Shown here piece by piece: positions 5,445 through 6,797 of a stretch of 6,797 nt of DNA. The stretch comes from Acidobacteriota bacterium. GTDB taxonomy: Bacteria; Acidobacteriota; Terriglobia; Terriglobales; Acidobacteriaceae. The notes below the pieces were generated by a model. It did no database searches and was not told where the DNA came from. It saw only the letters and a list, made by a program, of their open reading frames with translations. The position numbers and the translations under genes were made by a program. The stretch's first letter is position 1. Each line of letters starts with the position of its first letter. The stretch spans positions 1-6,797 of the forward strand of contig JAJYSL010000234.1 of NCBI GenBank assembly GCA_021793595.1. Direction: 5' to 3'.

Positions 5445-6035
5445 TCAACGTATTCGTACGAGTTTGGCCACGGTCCCATTGCTCAGTTCCAGTTCGGCTG
5501 CGATCTGACGAATGGAGCGGCCTTGTTTCCTGAGGCGGAGTAGAGCTTTCATGGTGGCGGGGTTGTCGTCAACCCGTGGACGGCCTCCAATGCGGCCCTC
5601 TTTGCGTGCTCGCGCTAAACCGGCAAGGGTACGCTCCCGAATCTTCTCCCGTTCGAGCTTGGCAATCGACGCTAACAGGGAAATCACAACATCTGCGAAT
5701 GGCCCAAGACTGTCGAGGTAGGGTTCTTGAAGGCTGCGGTAGGCCACGCCCCAGGATTTCAGCTCCTGCAAGAGATTTAGCGTGTCCAGAACACCAGAAC
5801 GGCTGAGACGGCTCAGGTCCCAGAAAACGAGCACATCGAACTCATGCTTGCTTGCCGCTAGTCGCATTGCCTTGAAGCCAGGGCGATCCTGTGACTTGCC
5901 GCTCTTGCGGTCCGTAAACTCGGCTGTGACTGTCCACTTCATGCGCTTGCAGAACTCGATTAACTGCTGGCGTTGATTCTCGACGGTCTGCCGTCCGTCG
6001 TCTAGAGAAACTCGGCAATAAATTCCTGCTTTCAT
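5445..6035 (-). CDS. Small serine recombinase (resolvase/invertase class)
   Basis: 196 residues, intact. The ATG at 6035 follows AGGGGGT about 5 bases upstream. The N-terminal resolvase domain (about 1-140) has the catalytic YCRVS with Ser10 and Arg8, QRQQL, SGKSQDRPGF and FWDLSRLSRS, where Arg76 and Arg79 correspond to Arg68 and Arg71 of gamma-delta resolvase. The usual Asp before the first of these is Ser75. The long E helix is visible around DVVISLLASIAKLEREKIRERTLAGLARAR. After GRIGGRP a C-terminal HTH (about 172-196: SIRQIAAELELSNGTVAKLV) binds the recombination site. It cuts DNA through a 5'-phosphoserine link and resolves, inverts or integrates DNA. No transposase or obvious invertible segment is in the window, so its substrate is unknown. 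It is likely to be mobile-element cargo. Confidence 0.93.
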   Translation of the reverse strand: MKAGIYCRVSLDDGRQTVENQRQQLIEFCKRMKWTVTAEFTDRKSGKSQDRPGFKAMRLAASKHEFDVLVFWDLSRLSRSGVLDTLNLLQELKSWGVAYRSLQEPYLDSLGPFADVVISLLASIAKLEREKIRERTLAGLARARKEGRIGGRPRVDDNPATMKALLRLRKQGRSIRQIAAELELSNGTVAKLVRIR

Positions 6036-6060
6036 GGCTACCCCCTATCTCTCAGAGAGG

Positions 6061-6090
6061 ACTGTACCATAAAACGACCGTTTCGTGCAA
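6061..6090 (-). promoter_or_regulatory. Candidate recombinase promoter with internal palindrome
   Basis: On the minus strand TTGCAC (plus 6085-6090) and TACAGT (plus 6061-6066) are separated by 18 bases, 26 bases before the start codon. The spacer contains AAACG-AC-CGTTT (6072-6083), a perfect 5-bp dyad around two bases. This is the geometry of a serine-recombinase crossover site and also of a repressor site, so the enzyme may control its own promoter. Confidence 0.4.
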
Positions 6091-6182
6091 CATTAAAAAT
6101 GGGCTCTGAAGTCTACGCCAATCGCAAGCTTGGATGCCGACGTTTTGTGATACACCAATCGGCTGACCGGTTAAACGGGCCT

Positions 6183-6212
6183 GAGGGGATTACCCCTAGG
6201 AGATAACCCCTC
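6183..6212. repeat. Inverted and direct repeat GGRGATWACCCCT
   Basis: GAGGGG at 6183-6188 and CCCCTC at 6207-6212, with TTA/TAA extending the stem past one bulged A, form a hairpin. The same bases read as two near-identical 13-mers at 6185-6197 and 6199-6211 (two differences), 14 bases apart. Confidence 0.6.
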
Positions 6213-6214
6213 AC

Positions 6215-6242
6215 ACGGGAATCAAGCTACGGGAATCAAGCT
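6215..6242. repeat. Perfect tandem 14-base repeat, two copies
   Basis: ACGGGAATCAAGCT occurs twice without a gap (6215-6228, 6229-6242), and ACG of a third unit follows. It has the same 14-base period as the preceding repeat pair, and an A-rich tract comes directly after it. Confidence 0.85.
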
Positions 6243-6255
6243 ACGAAAAAAATAA

Positions 6256-6268
6256 ACAAATAATTTGT
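6256..6268. repeat. AT-rich palindrome
   Basis: ACAAAT-A-ATTTGT is perfect over both arms, inside an A/T-rich tract (about 6244-6277) that follows the tandem repeats. Confidence 0.55.
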
Positions 6269-6269
6269 C

Positions 6270-6671
6270 CACTTTTCCCTGTTTGCGGCTACTAACCAGT
6301 GAGCGGGAAGGCTGCACAACTCCCGCCGTCGCGCCAAGCAAGCGGTAAATTCAGGCTGTCCCAGCGTTTGAACCCACACAAACGGCTCAATCATCGACAG
6401 TTGCCGTGAATACCTTGTTCACTTCACGGGTTTCAACCCCTGAATGTCAGTGTTTGCGCGAGTATCGGCTATGTGTGGACGGGCGAATGTGAGATATGGG
6501 TCCCATCTCCCGGCATTGAAATTTGCAATTTGGAATGCGATCTTCCGTAGGTTGCTGACTGGCAAGGAAAACCCTTCCCAAAATGCCCCGCAATCGCTCA
6601 GAATTGACCGTAGCCGCGTCACTGACCACAGCCGAGGGTAATCGGTCAGAGAACAGTTTCGGACGGCTTAA
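6270..6671. other. Non-coding stretch with dyads
   Basis: I see no gene here. Frames of 60-67 codons near 6419-6641 on both strands overlap each other, lack ribosome binding sites and match nothing I know. Two dyads stand out: ATGGG-T-CCCAT (6496-6506, extended by GAGAT/ATCTC outside) and a two-part stem with arms GCATT/AATGC and AAATT/AATTT (6513-6538). Confidence 0.5.
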
Positions 6672-6797
6672 CAGGCTGCGGAAAAACGCATGATTCCCGT
6701 CTGACGTTCTCCTGGGAGCGAATTGTTTTGCCTTTTCGGCCTGCTTCGCTGCGGTTTCCTCTCTTCATTTCGTGTCTGGAAGCCGCTTTTTCCGGCT
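6672..6797. mobile_element. Possible insertion-sequence terminus
   Basis: CAGGCTGCGGAAAAAC at 6672-6687, preceded by TTAA, looks like terminal inverted repeats I recall from transposase-bearing insertion sequences (GGCTGCGGAAAAAC type). If so, the element extends right beyond the window. On the minus strand a basic frame from the right edge ends in RLPDTK and TGA at 6765-6767 and could be the transposase C-terminus. There is too little sequence to be sure. Confidence 0.3.

Noticed and set aside
5512..5976. Plus-strand frames opposite the serine recombinase
   Set aside because: The minus-strand frame has a full catalytic motif set; these are shadows.
6183..6268. CRISPR array
   Set aside because: Repeats are 14 bases, adjacent and without spacers; there are no cas genes in the window.
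6419..6641. Three overlapping 60-67 codon frames on both strands
   Set aside because: They overlap each other, have no ribosome binding site, and cover dyad-rich non-coding DNA.

Overview
The window looks like chromosomal DNA of a moderately GC-rich, Gram-negative-like bacterium. The protein style (Tat-exported metallo-dipeptidase of the type I associate with Acidobacteria, RidA-like proteins with export signals, a small Cys-containing secreted protein, clear GGAG-type ribosome binding sites) suggests Acidobacteriota. That assignment rests on memory of families, not on a search.

Region 1 (about 1-3530) is a metabolic cluster. A Tat-signal M19 (renal dipeptidase/dehydropeptidase) enzyme at 1665-2921 (+) is flanked by two RidA/YjgF-family proteins. 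Both RidA proteins carry export signals: Tat-type at 894-1388 (-) and Sec-type at 3076-3528 (-). Both keep the Arg and Glu of the imine-hydrolysing site. Downstream of the first RidA, 9 bases away and in the same frame, lies a conserved uncharacterised protein (114-884, -) that looks C-terminally truncated. Its stop codon sits inside a CTACA-AC-TGTAG dyad resembling a BlaI/MecI operator. The working model (inference) is that the dipeptidase releases amino acids, including enamine-type dehydroamino acids, outside the cytoplasm, and that the exported RidA proteins speed hydrolysis of the resulting imines to keto acids and ammonia.

Region 2 (about 3530-4240) has no convincing gene. It holds the 5' half of a tRNA with a CAU anticodon (3965-4004) that breaks off inside the anticodon stem. 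This is typical of an old integration or deletion junction. A short tandem 11-base repeat follows at 4132-4154.

Region 3 (about 4239-6035) looks like accessory DNA. It has a small secreted protein (4239-4715, -) divergent from an XRE-type helix-turn-helix regulator (4837-5406, +). A small serine recombinase of the resolvase/invertase class (5445-6035, -) converges on the regulator with only 38 bases between them.

Region 4 (6036-6797) is non-coding as far as I can see but dense in structure. It contains a candidate recombinase promoter with a hyphenated palindrome in its spacer, two adjacent pairs of 14-base-period direct repeats followed by an AT-rich palindrome, further dyads around 6491-6538, and a possible insertion-sequence terminus near 6672. 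The break in the tRNA, the recombinase and the repeats together suggest a site of repeated insertion and decay.
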